From assembly GCA_030619345.1 (NCBI GenBank), contig JAUXBO010000129.1, positions 1 to 6,823 of the forward strand: a stretch of DNA of 6,823 bases, written 5' to 3'. The notes below the pieces were generated by a model. It was given only the letters and a program-made list of their open reading frames with translations, did no database searches and was not told where the DNA came from. This DNA comes from Candidatus Zixiibacteriota bacterium. GTDB lineage: Bacteria > Zixibacteria > MSB-5A5 > GN15 > FEB-12. Each line of letters starts with the position of its first letter. Position 1 is the stretch's first letter. Shown here in pieces: positions 5,348-6,823 of the stretch. A program made the position numbers and the translations under genes.

Positions 5348-6460
5348 ATGAAATTCAGTTTACCTAAATCAAAGTTGTCTGGGTATCTTCAATACATCCT
5401 GCAGGTGGTTCCAACTAAATCTACTCTGCCGATTCTCAGTAATATTATGGTCGAAGCACTCGACGGAAAGATTAAGATATCGGCTACTGATCTGGACATC
5501 TCCATCACTACGTCAATAGAATGCAATGTGAGTAAAAAAGGCGCAACATCGCTTCCGGCTAAGATTCTATTTGATATCATAAAAGAACTGCCTGAATCAG
5601 AAGTTACTTTTGAAGTAAGTGCCACTCGTATGGAGATGAAGATTCCCAATGGCTCTTACAAAATTGCAACTGTGGCTGCCGATGACTTCCCCAAACTGCC
5701 GGCTGTGAATACCAAAAAGGAGATTCGGATTGCGGCTGGGGATCTGATTGGAATGATCCGCAAGACAACCTTTGCCTGTTCTGATGATGATACTCGCCCC
5801 GCTTTAAACGGGGTACTCTGGCAGACGAAAGGTGATCGGATGCAAATGGTAGCTACCGATGGTCATCGTCTGGCTAAGATGTCGATTGAAAATAAGAAAC
5901 TTAAGGGCATGTATGACGATGTTATTATTCCTCCCAAAGTCCTAAACTTGATACCGAGGTTTGTTACTCAGGAAAATCAGGAGATTGGAATAATTTTTGG
6001 CGAGAATAATATAATCTTCAATCTAGGAGATGTTGTTTTAACATCGCGACTTATCGATGGTCCTTATCCTAACTTTGAACAGGTAATCCCGAGCAGTAAT
6101 GACAAGACAATGACAATTTCTCGTGATGAATTGACCGGCGCGGTCAGAAGAGTCTCCATTCTTTCCAATGCCCTCACGCACCAGGTGAAATTCTCACTAA
6201 AGAATAATAGCCTAACCCTTTCCACCGCTAATGCGGATGTGGGAGGCGAAGGAAAAGAGGTCCTGGATTGTGAATTCAATGGTGAGGCAATTGAAATTGG
6301 ATACAACGCCAATTACATTGCTGATATCTTGGGGAAAATTGAAAGCAGCGAAGTCATTATGGAGTTATCTTCAACCGTCTCAGCTGGAGTTGTGTACAGC
6401 CCACAGCAGTCGAAGGATGATTATCTCTGTCTGGTGATGCCGTTGCGTTTAGCTGACTAA
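5348..6460 (+). CDS. dnaN: DNA polymerase III subunit beta (sliding clamp)
   Basis: DnaN dimerises into a ring around DNA and tethers polymerase III and many repair proteins. The 370 residues fit the family, with three clamp-fold domains at about 1-120, 125-245 and 247-370. Diagnostic segments are VVPTKSTLPILSNI near 20-33, ATDLDISITTSIE near 46-58, YKIATVAADDFPKLP in domain I's end, a DDTRPALNGVLW segment and ATDGHRLAKMS in domain II, SRLIDGPYPNFEQVIP at the second domain's end, and the C-terminal VMPLRL that lines the partner-binding pocket. Start ATG is supported by GGAG at 5336-5339, 8 bases upstream. It is separated from dnaA by an A/T-rich spacer with a possible own promoter and is followed by an intrinsic terminator. 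No anomalies. Confidence 0.98.
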   Translation: MKFSLPKSKLSGYLQYILQVVPTKSTLPILSNIMVEALDGKIKISATDLDISITTSIECNVSKKGATSLPAKILFDIIKELPESEVTFEVSATRMEMKIPNGSYKIATVAADDFPKLPAVNTKKEIRIAAGDLIGMIRKTTFACSDDDTRPALNGVLWQTKGDRMQMVATDGHRLAKMSIENKKLKGMYDDVIIPPKVLNLIPRFVTQENQEIGIIFGENNIIFNLGDVVLTSRLIDGPYPNFEQVIPSSNDKTMTISRDELTGAVRRVSILSNALTHQVKFSLKNNSLTLSTANADVGGEGKEVLDCEFNGEAIEIGYNANYIADILGKIESSEVIMELSSTVSAGVVYSPQQSKDDYLCLVMPLRLAD

Positions 6461-6481
6461 TTAGTATGAAAATATTTCATG

Positions 6482-6511
6482 AATGGCAGGTGAGATCATC
6501 TGCCATTTTTT
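6482..6511 (+). terminator. Intrinsic terminator after dnaN
   Basis: An 11-bp stem, AATGGCAGGTG (6482-6492) with CATCTGCCATT (6497-6507), one G-T pair and an AGAT loop, runs into TTTTTT (6506-6511). It begins 21 bases after the dnaN stop. Its T-run ends only 10 bases before the recF start, so recF would depend on readthrough. Confidence 0.82.
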
Positions 6512-6521
6512 ATGGGCAGAT
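6498..6521 (+). promoter_or_regulatory. Alternative hairpin competing with the terminator and covering the recF ribosome site
   Basis: ATCTGCC (6498-6504), the 3' arm of the terminator, can instead pair with GGCAGAT (6515-6521); AT 6505-6506 with AT 6512-6513 extends it past a bulged G6514, leaving a T-rich loop. The downstream arm contains the only purine-rich candidate ribosome site (GGGCAG) and ends at the base before the recF ATG. The two foldings are mutually exclusive. Confidence 0.4.
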
Positions 6522-6823
6522 ATGCGAATAGTCTCCACTAAAATAAATAATTTTCGAAATATCCTCGAAGCAAAAATTGATTTCGCTCCTGGTGTGAATA
6601 TTTTTTACGGTTCCAACGGTTCTGGTAAGACTAATCTTCTCGAAGCAATCTTTGTTATGTGTCTTGGCCGTTCGCAGAAGGCAGCACCCGATAATATATT
6701 ACTTCGTCACAATGAAGACGTATACCGGCTGGAAGCGGAAGTGAACGTTGATGAAAAAAATATTGCGGTAGCAGTTGCCTATCAGAGAAATGGACGAAAG
6801 AAAGTCAGTCTGGACCAGGTCAC
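6522..6823 (+). CDS. recF: DNA replication and repair protein RecF, N-terminal part (3' truncated by window)
   Basis: RecF is an SMC-like ATPase that, with RecO and RecR, loads RecA at single-strand gaps. Translating from ATG 6522 gives an open frame of 100 full codons to the window edge, beginning MRIVSTKINNFRN. The family's N-terminal NFRN (10-13) is present, followed by Walker A GSNGSGKTN at 30-38 (K36, T37) and LLEAIF at 39-44. The signature motif and Walker B lie beyond the edge; the family is about 350-380 residues. The start is the only in-frame ATG before the Walker A: the ATG at 6512 is in another frame and soon stops. The ribosome site is weak (GGGCAG, 6514-6519) and can be folded into a hairpin. 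Position after dnaN confirms the identity. Confidence 0.94.
   Translation, partial: MRIVSTKINNFRNILEAKIDFAPGVNIFYGSNGSGKTNLLEAIFVMCLGRSQKAAPDNILLRHNEDVYRLEAEVNVDEKNIAVAVAYQRNGRKKVSLDQV

Noticed and set aside
1..6823. CRISPR array, tRNA, rRNA or insertion sequence
   Set aside because: No regularly spaced direct repeats, no tRNA- or rRNA-like sequence and no transposase were seen.

Overview
This window reads as the chromosomal replication-origin neighbourhood of a bacterium. The order mrp - origin - dnaA - dnaN - recF on one strand is the classical dnaA-dnaN-recF arrangement, and every gene called here is on the + strand. The taxon cannot be fixed from the sequence. Shine-Dalgarno sites are of the AGGAGG type, dnaA starts with TTG, and the 1.8-2.1 kb gap carries an array of short palindromes of the kind seen as dispersed repeats in many environmental genomes. 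A Gram-negative or candidate-phylum bacterium is a reasonable guess, held with low confidence.

Layout. (1) Positions 1-354 hold the C-terminal part of a type I (trimeric-family) purine nucleoside phosphorylase. (2) Positions 369-1199 hold a DUF4393/Abi-alpha protein whose Shine-Dalgarno overlaps the phosphorylase stop codon. (3) Positions 1259-1813 hold an unrecognised protein with one N-terminal membrane helix and a long helical, probably cytoplasmic part. (4) Positions 1814-2235 are non-coding and contain six back-to-back hairpins at 1877-2067, followed by the mrp leader. (5) Positions 2236-3297 encode an Mrp/ApbC iron-sulfur carrier ATPase with a MIP18 N-terminal domain but without the usual C-terminal CxxC. 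(6) Positions 3298-3706 are the probable upstream part of oriC, with a row of DnaA boxes all in one orientation. (7) dnaA is at 3707-5065. (8) An AT-rich spacer with two more DnaA-box-like sites lies at 5066-5347. (9) dnaN is at 5348-6460. (10) An intrinsic terminator lies at 6482-6511; its 3' arm can instead pair with the bases just before the recF start. (11) recF begins at 6522 and runs off the window.

Functionally, the right half is replication initiation and repair: DnaA opens the origin, DnaN is the sliding clamp, and RecF loads recombinase at gaps. The left half mixes nucleotide salvage with an accessory pair. The Abi-alpha protein and its membrane-anchored neighbour are the only candidates here for a defence-like or otherwise undescribed module. 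They sit between two housekeeping loci, and the Abi-alpha gene is visibly more A/T-rich than both genes flanking it. That proposal rests on family identity and position, not on any demonstrated activity.
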